NCBI GenBank assembly: GCA_038205115.1
Contig: JBBRCE010000014.1
Coordinates: forward strand, 37,980-101,979
Source: JBBRCE01 sp038205115
GTDB lineage: Bacteria > Planctomycetota > Planctomycetia > Pirellulales > JBBRCE01
DNA length: 64,000 nt
Reading direction: 5' to 3'
Position numbers and translations under genes: made by a program. The notes under the pieces are model-generated. The model ran no database searches and was not told the DNA's origin. It worked only from the letters and a program-made list of their open reading frames with translations. The number at the start of each line of letters is the position of its first letter. Position 1 is the stretch's first letter. Shown here one piece after another: positions 29,790-38,468 of the stretch.

Positions 29790-29848
29790 GAGGGCAGGGA
29801 GAAAAGGTCAGGGGCAGGGAGCAGGGGACAGAGGTCAGGGGTCAGGGA
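29790..29848 (+). repeat. G-rich short direct repeats (GTCAGGGG type)
   Basis: The gap between the exbD and tolQ/exbB genes holds near-repeats of AGGGCAGGGA, GTCAGGGGCAGGGA and GTCAGGGGTCAGGGA. At least seven runs of three or more G on the plus strand could form a G-quadruplex, on the template strand for these genes. The leader of exbD in the mRNA is correspondingly C-rich and lacks a Shine-Dalgarno. Confidence 0.65.
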
Positions 29849-29884
29849 ATTGATGGAACGGTGGTTGGTTGTTATCGGTCTGAG

Positions 29885-30787
29885 TTAGGCGGCGGCTGCG
29901 GCGGCGCGGCGCACGCGGGTGGGCTTGGCGCCGGAACCGTCGGCGATGGCCTCTTCGCTGATGATGCCGACAATGTCTTGCCCCAAGGCGTCCATGTCCA
30001 TAATCAGGCGATCCACGCGGCTGACAAAAAACCAGTACAGCACCAGCGACGGGATGGCGATGCTCAAGCCGGTGGCCGTGGCGAACAGCGCTTCGCTAAT
30101 GCCGGTGGCCAGCAGTTCGGCCTTGCCCATGCCATCGGAGCGCGAGATTTCGCTAAACGAACGAATCATGCCGAACACGGTGCCCAGCAGGCCGAGCAGT
30201 GGCGTGACGGTGGCCAGGCCGTTGAACACGCGGAGGTAGCGGCGCAAATCGTTGGCGGCGCGTTCGCCGGCGTCCATGATGGCCTGATCGATGACGGCGG
30301 CCGGCTTGCCCCATTTCTTCATGGCAGCCAGAAAGACTTTCGAGACAGGGCTGGCGTTGCCTTCGCACAGTCCCAAAGCTTGTTCGCGATCAAGCTGCCC
30401 TTCGCGCAGTTGATTGACAAAACGCTTCACGAACGGACCGGGAATCACGCGGCCGCGACGCAGCGAAACGATGCGTTCGAACAAAAACACGGTCAGTACA
30501 AACGAGCAAGCGATCAACGGAAACATCACCACGCCGCCGTCGCGAATGATGCTCAGCAGCGAACGCGCGTTGTCCGTCGGCGCGGGCTTAGTGACGTCGA
30601 TGGTGGTGACGGCCGCCGGCGCCAAGCTGCCGCCGGGCTGATTGCCGCCGGCCGGTCCGCTAGCAAACGTGGGTGGCGACAAGGCATCGCCGGCGGTGCC
30701 AGATTGAGCAAAGGCGGCGGAGTTGAGCGATAATACCGCGCACAACGTCGCCAGCTTGAGCCAGCGCGGGGCGATTGAGTTTTGCAT
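29885..30787 (-). CDS. TolQ/ExbB/MotA-family proton channel protein
   Basis: A 300-residue protein with an N-terminal signal-like segment (LATLCAVLSLNSAAFAQ), a Gly/Pro linker and three membrane helices. MotA/TolQ motifs are present: VVMFPLIACSFVLTVFLFER, then LATVTPLLGLLGTVFGMIRS and FATATGLSIAIPSLVLYWFF. With ExbD it forms a proton-driven motor. A strong AAGGAGG lies 6 bases before the ATG. The extra secreted N-terminal segment, absent from E. coli ExbB, is frequent in Bacteroidetes and Planctomycetes homologues. A 54-base gap separates it from the TPR protein upstream. Confidence 0.93.
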   Translation of the reverse strand: MQNSIAPRWLKLATLCAVLSLNSAAFAQSGTAGDALSPPTFASGPAGGNQPGGSLAPAAVTTIDVTKPAPTDNARSLLSIIRDGGVVMFPLIACSFVLTVFLFERIVSLRRGRVIPGPFVKRFVNQLREGQLDREQALGLCEGNASPVSKVFLAAMKKWGKPAAVIDQAIMDAGERAANDLRRYLRVFNGLATVTPLLGLLGTVFGMIRSFSEISRSDGMGKAELLATGISEALFATATGLSIAIPSLVLYWFFVSRVDRLIMDMDALGQDIVGIISEEAIADGSGAKPTRVRRAAAAAA

Positions 30788-30840
30788 GTTATCCTCCTTG
30801 ATATTTTCGACCGGCCGCGATCCTTCGGGCCGGTTAGGTG

Positions 30841-33800
30841 TTATTTGCGTTGCGAGTCGGTCGCGTGCTGTTGTGCCGTTTGAAGGCGACGCCCCGCTTC
30901 TTCAGTAAAATCGGTCTGTGGGTAGTTTTTCAGCAGCCGCGTATATAAATCCGTGGCCGATTTCCACTGTCCGAGCGACTCGTGGCACTTCCCCGCCTGC
31001 AAAAGCGCACCAGCTTGCCAATGCGGGTAGGCGTACAGAATCTCCAGCCGCAGATATTCGCGAATGGCCGCGTCGTATTGGCGTTGATGAAAATAACTTT
31101 CGCCGATCATCCACTGGGCCATGGCGGCCGTTTCGGTCTTGCCGCCCGTGGCAGAATGCAACACCTGCGTGTAAGCTTGCCGAGCTTTTTCGAAGTCGGC
31201 GTCGGCCGCCCAGCAGCGGCCGATCAAGTAGTCGGCCTCATATTGTTGGACGAATTCCGGAAACGTCGTGTGAATTTGCTCGGCCAGCGTGCGAGCGTCG
31301 GCCCATTGGTGGCTTTGGGCCAGCACTTGTGCCCGCCGCAGCGGAATCATGGCCAGCCAGGCGTCGTTGCGGCCGGTGGTTTTTTTAGCCAGCGATTCGA
31401 ACTGCAGGCCCGCGTCTTCGAATTTCTTTTGGCGATAGGCGGCTTCGGCCAGCCAATATTCGGCGGGCAGACATAAAGGGCTTTTCGGATATGTGGCGAT
31501 CAATCGCGCGAGCGGTGCGGAGACTTGGTCCCAATGTTCGCTGGCGGCGGCGATTTGCCCTTTGAGGTACAGCGTCCGTTGGGTGGCTTCTTCGCTGAGT
31601 TTAACGGCCAGCATTTCGTCGGCCAGTCGATTCGCGCCGTCGTAGTCTTTGGCAGCCAGATACAGTTCGGCCAATCGCGACGTGGCATCGGCCCAGTAAG
31701 CGCCTTGCGGAAAGTCGTGTCGCAACCGCTCGAACAACTGGCGAGCTGCTTCGTTCTGCCCGGCGTCGCTCAGCGCCCAGGCCCAGTTGAGCAGGCCAGC
31801 CTCAAGTTCCGGCGCGGTGGCAAAATCTTTGGCCAGGCGCTGGTAGAGGTCGAGCGCTTCTTTGGTTTGATGAAATTGTTCGTGCAACCGCGCGGCCGCC
31901 AGCAACACTTGCGGCGTCTGTCGAGCGTCGGCCGGTTTTTGCAGCAGCGCCAGATAAACGGCGAGCGCTTCGTCGAGCTTGCCGGCGCGCTGCAGCGCTT
32001 GACCGCGCAGCCAGGCGAACTCGGCGGCGCGCGAATCGTCCGGATATTGATCGCCCAGCTTGCCGAAGGTCTCGGCCGCTGCCGCAAAATCGTTTGCGCG
32101 GTACTGACTCCAGGCGAGTCCGGTGAGCGCGTCCAGTGACGAAGGCAAATTCTGAGTCGCGCCGGTCGTTTCGCTGGTGGCGGCCGATCGAGCTAACACG
32201 GCCGCGTCGTCCGGCGCTTTCTGTGAGACGCTGGTTGCGGTTTCCGTTTTGACTGGCGGCGAAGAACCGCCACCGCCGAGCGCGGCAAACAGTTCGCGCG
32301 ACCAATCGAAGTTGCCTGCCTGATAGGCGCTATCGGCCAATCGCTGAACAGTCTGTGTGCGAAGTTCTTCGCTGGGTTTAGTTTCTTGGAATTGAGCAAA
32401 GGTGGCGTGCGCGGCGTCGAATTGTTTGCCGCGCGCCTGTAGCACGCACAGTTCAGCCAACGGTGCAGTGAGCGCTGCGCGATCGGAATCTGTCTTGGCC
32501 GCGTCCCAACTGCGCATGATGTAATCGGCCAGCGGATCGATGGCTTCGGCCGAACGCCCCAGCGCCACCAGCGAAACCGTGCGAGCCGTGAGCAAATCGC
32601 CTGCCTGCGGATAGTCTTTCAGACCGTCGAGTTGCAGCAAGGCTTCGGCATGACGTTTTTGACCCTGCAGCGCCAGCGCCAGCAAGTAGTGACGTGCGGC
32701 CTGTTGCTGCCGTTCCGCGGGCGAGGGCGTGGCTTGGTCTTTGGCGGCCGCGGCACCGGTTGTCAGATCCGTTTGCAGCAGTTTTTCGGCTGCGGCATAA
32801 TCGCCGCCGCGTACCAGCGCTTCGGCAGCATGAAATCGAATGGTGGGCGCCAACGGATGCGCGGCGTTACGCTCGGCGACGGTTTGCAGCAACGCGGCAG
32901 CCTTCGCATAGTGTTGTTGGGCTTTCAACGAGAGGCCCAGCCAGAGCTGCGCTTCGATCAGCAGGTTCTGTGAGGAATTCGATTTCGAATCAGTGGCCGA
33001 TTTTTCGAGCGTGGCGATCAACCGTTCGAGTCGCTGTTGCGCCTCAGCATGCTGACCGAGTTGATGCAGCGACTGCGCCCAAAGCAGTTCGACTTGAGTG
33101 GTGCGCGGGTGTTGGGCCGGCGCGGAAAACGCCTGACAAGCGGCCAGCGCGGCCTGATAATTTCCGCTGCCATATTGTAGCGAAGCCAAGTAAGCGCCGG
33201 CATCGGCGGCCAACGGACTCTTGCTGCCTGCCAGTTCGCCGAGCAGGCTCGTGGCTTCGGCCGACTTGCCTTGCTCGCTGAGCGCGCGGGCGAGTCCGAA
33301 TTGCGATTCGCCATGCATGCCGCCGCTGGGAAATTTTGCTAATTGTTGGCGATAATGTTCCTGGGCCGCTTTCCAATTGCCAGCCGCCACGGCCAGATCG
33401 CCACGATAGCACAGCGCGTAAGCGTTGAGTTTGTCGTCGGGATAAGCAGAGCAATACTGCTCCAGCAATTGAGCCGCGTCGGGCAAGTCTGCCAGATAGG
33501 CGGCTTCGCCCGCTCGGAACATCGCCCGCTGTGTGAGCGGGCCATGTGGATCAAGCTGCAAACATTGTTGCATCAACTTGCTGGCCGCAGCGTAGCGGCC
33601 GAGTTGAACGTGCGCCTCGGCTGAGTAAAACGTGGCTTTGGACGCGCGGGCATTACCGGGATAATCGTGCAGGAATTTTTCGAACTCGCTGATCGCCAGT
33701 TCCCAGCGGGCTTGCGCGTAATGCGCCGCCGCCACGGCATACTGCTGGTCGGCCGCATCGTCCGCGCAGGCGGTCTTCACGCCCACGGCGCACAGCGCCA

Positions 33801-33861
33801 CGGCCAGCAACAGCGAGGCTACCTGGCGAGCATCGTAACGAGTGAATCGCGGTTGAATCAT
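30841..33861 (-). CDS. large secreted TPR-repeat protein (YbgF/BamD-like repeats)
   Basis: About 1006 residues from ATG 33861 (GGAA 8-9 bases upstream; a longer frame upstream is unlikely). A signal peptide (VASLLLAVALCAVGVKTACA) is followed by many TPR units almost end to end, for instance AQARWELAISEFEKFLHDYP, YKSPLCLPAEYWLAEAAYRQ-like and SATDLYTRLLKNYPQTDFTE at the C-terminus. The last repeats match the tol-pal/YbgF style. As first gene before TolQ/ExbB and ExbD it probably works in the periplasm with that motor complex as an assembly scaffold. Confidence 0.87.
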   Translation of the reverse strand: MIQPRFTRYDARQVASLLLAVALCAVGVKTACADDAADQQYAVAAAHYAQARWELAISEFEKFLHDYPGNARASKATFYSAEAHVQLGRYAAASKLMQQCLQLDPHGPLTQRAMFRAGEAAYLADLPDAAQLLEQYCSAYPDDKLNAYALCYRGDLAVAAGNWKAAQEHYRQQLAKFPSGGMHGESQFGLARALSEQGKSAEATSLLGELAGSKSPLAADAGAYLASLQYGSGNYQAALAACQAFSAPAQHPRTTQVELLWAQSLHQLGQHAEAQQRLERLIATLEKSATDSKSNSSQNLLIEAQLWLGLSLKAQQHYAKAAALLQTVAERNAAHPLAPTIRFHAAEALVRGGDYAAAEKLLQTDLTTGAAAAKDQATPSPAERQQQAARHYLLALALQGQKRHAEALLQLDGLKDYPQAGDLLTARTVSLVALGRSAEAIDPLADYIMRSWDAAKTDSDRAALTAPLAELCVLQARGKQFDAAHATFAQFQETKPSEELRTQTVQRLADSAYQAGNFDWSRELFAALGGGGSSPPVKTETATSVSQKAPDDAAVLARSAATSETTGATQNLPSSLDALTGLAWSQYRANDFAAAAETFGKLGDQYPDDSRAAEFAWLRGQALQRAGKLDEALAVYLALLQKPADARQTPQVLLAAARLHEQFHQTKEALDLYQRLAKDFATAPELEAGLLNWAWALSDAGQNEAARQLFERLRHDFPQGAYWADATSRLAELYLAAKDYDGANRLADEMLAVKLSEEATQRTLYLKGQIAAASEHWDQVSAPLARLIATYPKSPLCLPAEYWLAEAAYRQKKFEDAGLQFESLAKKTTGRNDAWLAMIPLRRAQVLAQSHQWADARTLAEQIHTTFPEFVQQYEADYLIGRCWAADADFEKARQAYTQVLHSATGGKTETAAMAQWMIGESYFHQRQYDAAIREYLRLEILYAYPHWQAGALLQAGKCHESLGQWKSATDLYTRLLKNYPQTDFTEEAGRRLQTAQQHATDSQRK

Positions 33862-34079
33862 CGGCTTGGTTCCGTCGAGAAAATCGGGTCGGTATCCTAC
33901 CCGCTGCAGGCCGATTGCACCAAGAGCAACACGGCTGCTAGCAAGCAAAAAAGCGAGCGGAACATGTGAGCATTCAGAATTTCAGCCGCCTCCATCTCGA
34001 CGGGCCTCGCAAAAATACGTCGTCTGAAACTTGCTTTAGATGTGCTACAGTGGCTCTGATGCTTCGTAACAAAAACATC

Positions 34080-34109
34080 GCTTGACAAGTGTTAACTGAA
34101 AGGTAAAAT
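34080..34109 (+). promoter_or_regulatory. promoter with overlapping operator candidate upstream of HicA-like gene
   Basis: TTGACA (34082-34087) and TAAAAT (34104-34109) are separated by 16 bases, a good sigma70-like pair. Predicted transcription would start at about 34116, essentially at the ATG (34115), so the message may be leaderless, unless AAGG at 34100-34103 serves a longer transcript. The -35 box sits inside GCTTGACAAGT, whose CTTG-A-CAAG core is a palindrome; the same 11 bases recur at 34339. Confidence 0.5.
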
Positions 34110-34114
34110 TTACG

Positions 34115-34339
34115 ATGTCACGGCCTCGCCATCCCGATAAGCATATCGAAGGAGCGCTTCGCTACGCAGTCTGTCTGGGCTGGCGTTTAGACCTTTCCAA
34201 TGGGCACGCGTGGGGACATCTTCTCTGTCCATGCCAGGCCAGGGAGGGTTGCATGGTTGCGGTGTACTCGACCCCTCGCAATGCATTCAACCACGCTCGG
34301 CAAATTCAACGAGAAGTCGATCTTTGTCCGCACCGATAG
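34115..34339 (+). CDS. small HicA-like protein, candidate toxin
   Basis: A 74-residue basic protein. It follows the layout of HicA mRNA interferases (a small dsRBD-like fold): a helix (IEGALRYAVCLGW), a strand with Gly-His (LDLSNGHAWGHLLCP), where HicA has its catalytic GSH histidine, then a strand (CMVAVYSTPRNAFN) and a helix (HARQIQREVDLC). Cys residues are unusually frequent. Similarity is by pattern only and the family could be distinct. A gene for an HTH protein follows 17 bases after the stop, as expected for a toxin-antitoxin pair, and both genes are AT-richer than the surroundings, suggesting transfer. Confidence 0.6.
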   Translation: MSRPRHPDKHIEGALRYAVCLGWRLDLSNGHAWGHLLCPCQAREGCMVAVYSTPRNAFNHARQIQREVDLCPHR

Positions 34340-34349
34340 CTTGACAAGT
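34339..34349 (+). promoter_or_regulatory. second copy of GCTTGACAAGT operator candidate
   Basis: Eleven bases identical to 34080-34090, beginning at the last base of the first gene's stop codon and ending 7 bases before the ATG of the HTH gene. The CTTG-A-CAAG palindrome makes it a plausible binding site for that protein. This is inference from repeat and position. Confidence 0.45.
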
Positions 34350-34356
34350 CCACGAA

Positions 34357-34923
34357 ATGAACAACCAAGCCTGCGATCGCGAACATGAATTTGCACTTGT
34401 CGTTTCGGGCGCTAGCAAGCTCAAGACCGAAATCGTGGATGCGCTCTACGAAGCCGGTTGCGACGATGCAACAGTCAGCATTCGTAGCGGTCGAATGTAT
34501 TTGACATTTGTTCGCCAAGCTCCATCTTTTAAGGATGCCATCTTTAGCGCAATTCGTAACATCAAGGCTGCAAACGTAGGCTTAGACGTTATTCGGGTTG
34601 ACGAATGTGACTTAGTTACTCAATCGGATATTGCGCGTCGTATCAACCGAACGCGACAACTGGTTAATCAATACATTTCTGGCGAGCGTGGCCCTGGCGA
34701 CTTTCCGCCTCCTTCTTGCGAACTGCACGAAAAACATTTGCTGTGGGCGTGGTGCGAAGTTGCATTTTGGCTTCATGAAAATAACCTGATTAATTATGAC
34801 GCGGTTCGCGACGCGCGGGATAAATACGTAATCAACACCGTATTAGAGCTTCAGTACCATTATCAAAACGAACCGAATCTCACCAGAGAGACGTTAGAGT
34901 TTCTTGGCGTCACCGGTAAGTGA
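34357..34923 (+). CDS. HTH protein with HicB-like N-terminal domain, candidate antitoxin
   Basis: A 188-residue protein. The N-terminal part (about 8-75) alternates strands and helices as in HicB-type partners: HEFALVVSGASKLKTEIV, YEAGCDDATVSIRSGRMYL, then APSFKDAIFSAIRNIKAA. A helix-turn-helix follows (about 88-115), LVTQSDIARRINRTRQLV, with NQYISGERGPGDFPPP after it, typical of sequence-specific DNA binding. The C-terminal third contains LLWAWCEVAFWLHENN. Encoded just after the HicA-like gene, it probably neutralises it and represses the pair through the repeated GCTTGACAAGT sites. No exact family name is claimed. Confidence 0.62.
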   Translation: MNNQACDREHEFALVVSGASKLKTEIVDALYEAGCDDATVSIRSGRMYLTFVRQAPSFKDAIFSAIRNIKAANVGLDVIRVDECDLVTQSDIARRINRTRQLVNQYISGERGPGDFPPPSCELHEKHLLWAWCEVAFWLHENNLINYDAVRDARDKYVINTVLELQYHYQNEPNLTRETLEFLGVTGK

Positions 34924-35132
34924 CCGGCAGAATCGGTTACACGCACAATACCCGCTTCGAACGGCGTTCATTCTGCAATGGTGCATCGACGGTATGAACG
35001 AGAGCCGGTGCAGGTCGCGTCCAGAAGCAAGCCGATGTCTAGTGCGTCCACCGTGGTTCGCGCGGAAGAGAATTGTTTTTCGTCTTGCCGCCTTTCGCTT
35101 ACATGGACCGACGTTCGCACGAACCGCCATTT

Positions 35133-35161
35133 TTGGCATGCGCAGTCGCGCGTGCTATAGT
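35133..35161 (+). promoter_or_regulatory. sigma70-like promoter for the TPR membrane protein
   Basis: TTGGCA (35133-35138), 17 bases, TATAGT (35156-35161). Transcription would begin near 35168, which excludes the in-frame starts at 35073 and 35103 and supports the TTG at 35274 with GGGAG just upstream. The remaining bases 34924-35132 hold no evident gene. Confidence 0.65.
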
Positions 35162-35273
35162 GAATATAAGGGGCGTAACGCAGGCGGCGGCAACCGCTGG
35201 CGTAGACGGTTCGATTCGATCAGGCGGCTCGCGCGATGACGGTTCATCGCCGCGATTTTTTCGGGAGTTTACA

Positions 35274-37541
35274 TTGTCCACCGCGCCGGCCCGTCAATCG
35301 TCTGCCGCGCGCTGGATCATCTCGCCACTGGCCGATCTGGCACTGGTGATTGCCGCGCCGCTAGCGATTGTGCCGGCGATTTATTTCGCAACCCATTACG
35401 TCGCGCCGGAATTGATCTTTGCGGTGGTGGCTTCGTTTGCCTCGCTCGGACACCACCTGCCGGGTTTCATTCGGGCGTACGGCGACCGCGAATTATTTCA
35501 GCGCTTTCGCTACCGGTTCTTGCTCGCGCCGCCACTGTTCATGGCCGTAGCGGCAGCGTTTTCGATCTATCAATTGCATGGGCTGGAGTTGCTGCTCTTG
35601 TTTTGGGCAACCTGGCATGTGCTGATGCAGACTTACGGCTTGATGCGAATTTACGATCTCAAACGCGGCGCGGCCGACGGCTGGAGCGCGCGGCTCGATT
35701 TCATCGCCTGTTTGGCGGTGTTTGCGTGCGGCATTGTGTTCAGTCAGTCGCGGGTGTACACGCTGCTGGAAATTGCGGCGCGAGTGGGTGTGCCGCTCGG
35801 TTCGCCGACCGTGCTGACGGTTTTTCAGTGGACGCTCGGAATTTCGACCGCCGCGTTTCTGTTGGTGTATTGCGCCCGGATTGTTTGGCAGTTGCGCGGT
35901 CGCGGACCAAGCTGGGCCAAGATCAGTTTGTTGCTGAGCACCGGCTGCCTGTACTGGATTTGCGGGCTGTTGAGCACTAACATTTTGATTGGCGTGGCGA
36001 TGTTCGAAATCTTTCACGCCTTGCAGTATTACGCCATTGTCTGGAGCTACAACCGCCGCCTGGCAGATCGCGCCGGCGAAAAGTTCGGACCCCTGCGTTA
36101 CATGTTCGGCCGCGGCTGGCTGCCGCTGGGGATTTACATGGCCGCGATTGCCGCCTTTGGTTCGCTACGCTGGCTGACGCATGCACTGGACGCTTCGGCC
36201 ATCAAAGCCAGTTTGCTGACGCTGCTGGTGGCTTCGGTGGGGTTGCATTTTTATTACGACGGCTTCATCTGGAAAGTCCGCGAGCGCGACACCAGCCTGA
36301 ATCTCGATATTCATGCCGCCGGCGGCCGGCGCGCGACTGTTTCGCCGTGGCTGCACAGCGTTAAATGGGCCGTGTTGGCTGGGCTGGTGATTGGACTGTT
36401 CGCTGTGGAATACGCGGGACGCAACGCGGTCCGCGCTGACGACGAACGGCAGTTGGTGGCCGCCCTGCGCCGCTGGACGCCGGACGTACCAGAACTGCTG
36501 GTCCGCGATAGTCATTGGTCGTTGAGTCAGGGCGAAACCACTGCGGCCGTTGCCGCCGCGCAGCGCGCCGTCCAATTGCGGCCGCGCTGGCCCGAAGCGC
36601 AAGCCGCGTTGGGCAGTGCCACGCTCAAAGCGGGCCAGTACGAAGTGGCCTCGGCGGCGCTCGAGCAGGCTATTATGCTGCAGCCCGGCATGTGGGAAAA
36701 TCATTTTGACTACGCGCTCGCGCTCCGCGAACAGCAGCGGTATGGCGAGGCCGATCGGCAATTCGCCGCGGCTGCCCAGCTCGACGGGCAGCGTTCAGAA
36801 ATCTTCGCCGCCTGGGCCGAAAATTCCGCGCGTCGCGGCGAACTGCCGGAGGCCATCGAGCACGACCGGCAAGCACTGGCACTTGCGCCCGATTCACTGC
36901 CGCTGCGGACATACTTGGTCCAGCGGCTGATTCAAGCCAATCGCGGCGACGAGGCGCTGCAGGCGGCAATGGCAGGGCTCGAACAGAAAAAAAGCGAGGC
37001 CAGTTGCCTGCTGGTTTCGCAAGCGCAATTGGCCAGGCGCGATTTTTTGGCTGCCGCCCAAGCGGCCGAGCAAGCCCTGGCGATCAACTCCCGCTCGGTC
37101 GCGGCGAACTACTCGCTGGGACTTGCCCGGCTGCAGTTGGGCGAATACCCTGCGGCTGAAGTGCGGTTGCGGTTGGCGGTCTCGCTGAATCCGCGGCACG
37201 CGCTGGCGTACTTTCAGTTGGGCAATGTTTATTATCTGACTGATCGTTTGGCTCTGGCCGAAGACAGTTTTCGCAAGAGCATCGCGCTGTCGCCGGATGC
37301 GCCTGACGCGCATAACAATTTGGGCGCGCTGCTGATGGCTCAAGACCGGTTGGCGGCCGCCAAGTTGGCGTTCCAGTCGGCGCTAGCGGCTTCGCCCAAC
37401 AATGCGAGCAGCAATTTCAATTTAGGGCTGATTTCGCTGGCCGAGCAAGATTTGCCGCAGGCCCGCAAGTATCTGCTCAAGGCCCAGCAGCATGGGCAGA
37501 CACTCTCGGCCGAATTGAAGTCGGCTGCTGGCATCGAGTGA
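35274..37541 (+). CDS. polytopic membrane protein with C-terminal TPR domain
   Basis: About 755 residues from TTG 35274 (GGGAG 6 bases upstream and a promoter at 35133-35161). The first half (about 10-400) is hydrophobic with around eight to ten membrane helices: ISPLADLALVIAAPLAIVPA, GHHLPGFIRAYGDRE with conserved histidines, FHALQYYAIVWSYNRRL and LHFYYDGFIWKVRERD. The second half is TPR repeats (AAQRAVQLRPRWPEAQAALG, ALAYFQLGNVYYLTDRLALA, ASSNFNLGLISLAEQDLP). The His-bearing membrane part is reminiscent of lipid-modifying or haem-binding helices but I cannot name a family. The product may be an envelope biogenesis or glycan/lipid enzyme with a protein-binding tail. Confidence 0.72.
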   Translation: MSTAPARQSSAARWIISPLADLALVIAAPLAIVPAIYFATHYVAPELIFAVVASFASLGHHLPGFIRAYGDRELFQRFRYRFLLAPPLFMAVAAAFSIYQLHGLELLLLFWATWHVLMQTYGLMRIYDLKRGAADGWSARLDFIACLAVFACGIVFSQSRVYTLLEIAARVGVPLGSPTVLTVFQWTLGISTAAFLLVYCARIVWQLRGRGPSWAKISLLLSTGCLYWICGLLSTNILIGVAMFEIFHALQYYAIVWSYNRRLADRAGEKFGPLRYMFGRGWLPLGIYMAAIAAFGSLRWLTHALDASAIKASLLTLLVASVGLHFYYDGFIWKVRERDTSLNLDIHAAGGRRATVSPWLHSVKWAVLAGLVIGLFAVEYAGRNAVRADDERQLVAALRRWTPDVPELLVRDSHWSLSQGETTAAVAAAQRAVQLRPRWPEAQAALGSATLKAGQYEVASAALEQAIMLQPGMWENHFDYALALREQQRYGEADRQFAAAAQLDGQRSEIFAAWAENSARRGELPEAIEHDRQALALAPDSLPLRTYLVQRLIQANRGDEALQAAMAGLEQKKSEASCLLVSQAQLARRDFLAAAQAAEQALAINSRSVAANYSLGLARLQLGEYPAAEVRLRLAVSLNPRHALAYFQLGNVYYLTDRLALAEDSFRKSIALSPDAPDAHNNLGALLMAQDRLAAAKLAFQSALAASPNNASSNFNLGLISLAEQDLPQARKYLLKAQQHGQTLSAELKSAAGIE

Positions 37542-37733
37542 TCGCCGCCGCGTTGGGCGGGCACAGTTCGAGCCACTCATCGGCCGGGATTTGCGGTTGG
37601 AAAATCACTCGCCACTGCTCGACACGGCCGGAATTCGCTAGAATCGGTTCGATTCAGGACGCGAACCGCCAGCGCGGCAGCGCCGTCTCATGTTTGAACC
37701 CTTCCGCCACGTTCGAGCCCTTCGAGTGAGATT

Positions 37734-38363
37734 TTGGCCGTGATTGCAATCATCGATTACGAAATGGGCAATCTTCGCAGCGTGCAAAAAGCATTCGAAA
37801 AGGTTGGGCATCAGGCGCAAATCACCGCCGATCCGGCCGTGCTGGCGGCTGCCGATCGAGTCGTATTGCCAGGGGTGGGTGCCTTCGAAGATGCCATCGC
37901 CGCCTTAAGAGCACGTGATCTCGTGCAGCCAATTCGCGACGCAATCGACGCCGGTAAACCGTTTCTGGGCATCTGTTTAGGTCTGCAGCTCTTATTCGAT
38001 GTGGGCTACGAAGGCGGCCGGCACGCAGGGCTTGGTATTTTGCCGGGCGAGGTGGTGCGATTCGAATTGCCGCACGACTACAAGGTGCCGCATATGGGCT
38101 GGAATCGGGCTGCGATTCGGAACCGGCCGCCGATTTTGGCCGGCTTGGACGACGCCCCGTACTTCTATTTCGTGCACTCGTATTATGTCGTGCCCCGGGA
38201 TGCCGCGGTGATCGCCACCGAAACGGATTACGGTGGATCGTTTTGCTCGATGATCTGGCGCGACAACCTGTTTGCCACTCAATTTCACCCCGAAAAGAGC
38301 CAGGCGGACGGCCTGCGGCTGCTCAAAAACTTTGCCGAACTCGATCCGAGCAAGCGGACGTAA
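37734..38363 (+). CDS. hisH: imidazole glycerol phosphate synthase, glutamine amidotransferase subunit
   Basis: This 209-residue class I glutaminase delivers ammonia to HisF for imidazole ring formation in histidine biosynthesis. Visible motifs are IAIIDYEMGNLRSVQKAFE, the oxyanion PGVGAFEDAI, the nucleophile Cys in PFLGICLGLQLL (about C81), HMGWN and YFVHSYYV, and the His-x-Glu pair in TQFHPEKSQ. Start is TTG 37734 or, two codons later, GTG 37740. hisF is not adjacent, although an IMPase family gene that could be the histidinol phosphatase lies 1.5 kb downstream. Confidence 0.96.
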   Translation: MAVIAIIDYEMGNLRSVQKAFEKVGHQAQITADPAVLAAADRVVLPGVGAFEDAIAALRARDLVQPIRDAIDAGKPFLGICLGLQLLFDVGYEGGRHAGLGILPGEVVRFELPHDYKVPHMGWNRAAIRNRPPILAGLDDAPYFYFVHSYYVVPRDAAVIATETDYGGSFCSMIWRDNLFATQFHPEKSQADGLRLLKNFAELDPSKRT

Positions 38364-38382
38364 TAATATTGTGTGGCGGCGT

Positions 38383-38411
38383 TTGACACTGGTTGCTGGC
38401 CGTTTTACAAT
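38383..38411 (+). promoter_or_regulatory. sigma70-like promoter for the DksA/TraR-like gene
   Basis: TTGACA (38383-38388) and TACAAT (38406-38411) with an exact 17-base spacer, the best promoter in the window. Transcription would start near 38418, leaving about 50 bases of leader and ruling out in-frame starts upstream of the ATG at 38469. Confidence 0.78.
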
Positions 38412-38468
38412 CAAAAGTCTGTCATCCTGATGCGACAAAACGGCCGATTGCAACGGAGAACGACTGGC

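Noticed and set aside
29790..29848. CRISPR-like array
   Set aside because: The repeats are short, overlapping G-tracts without unique spacers.
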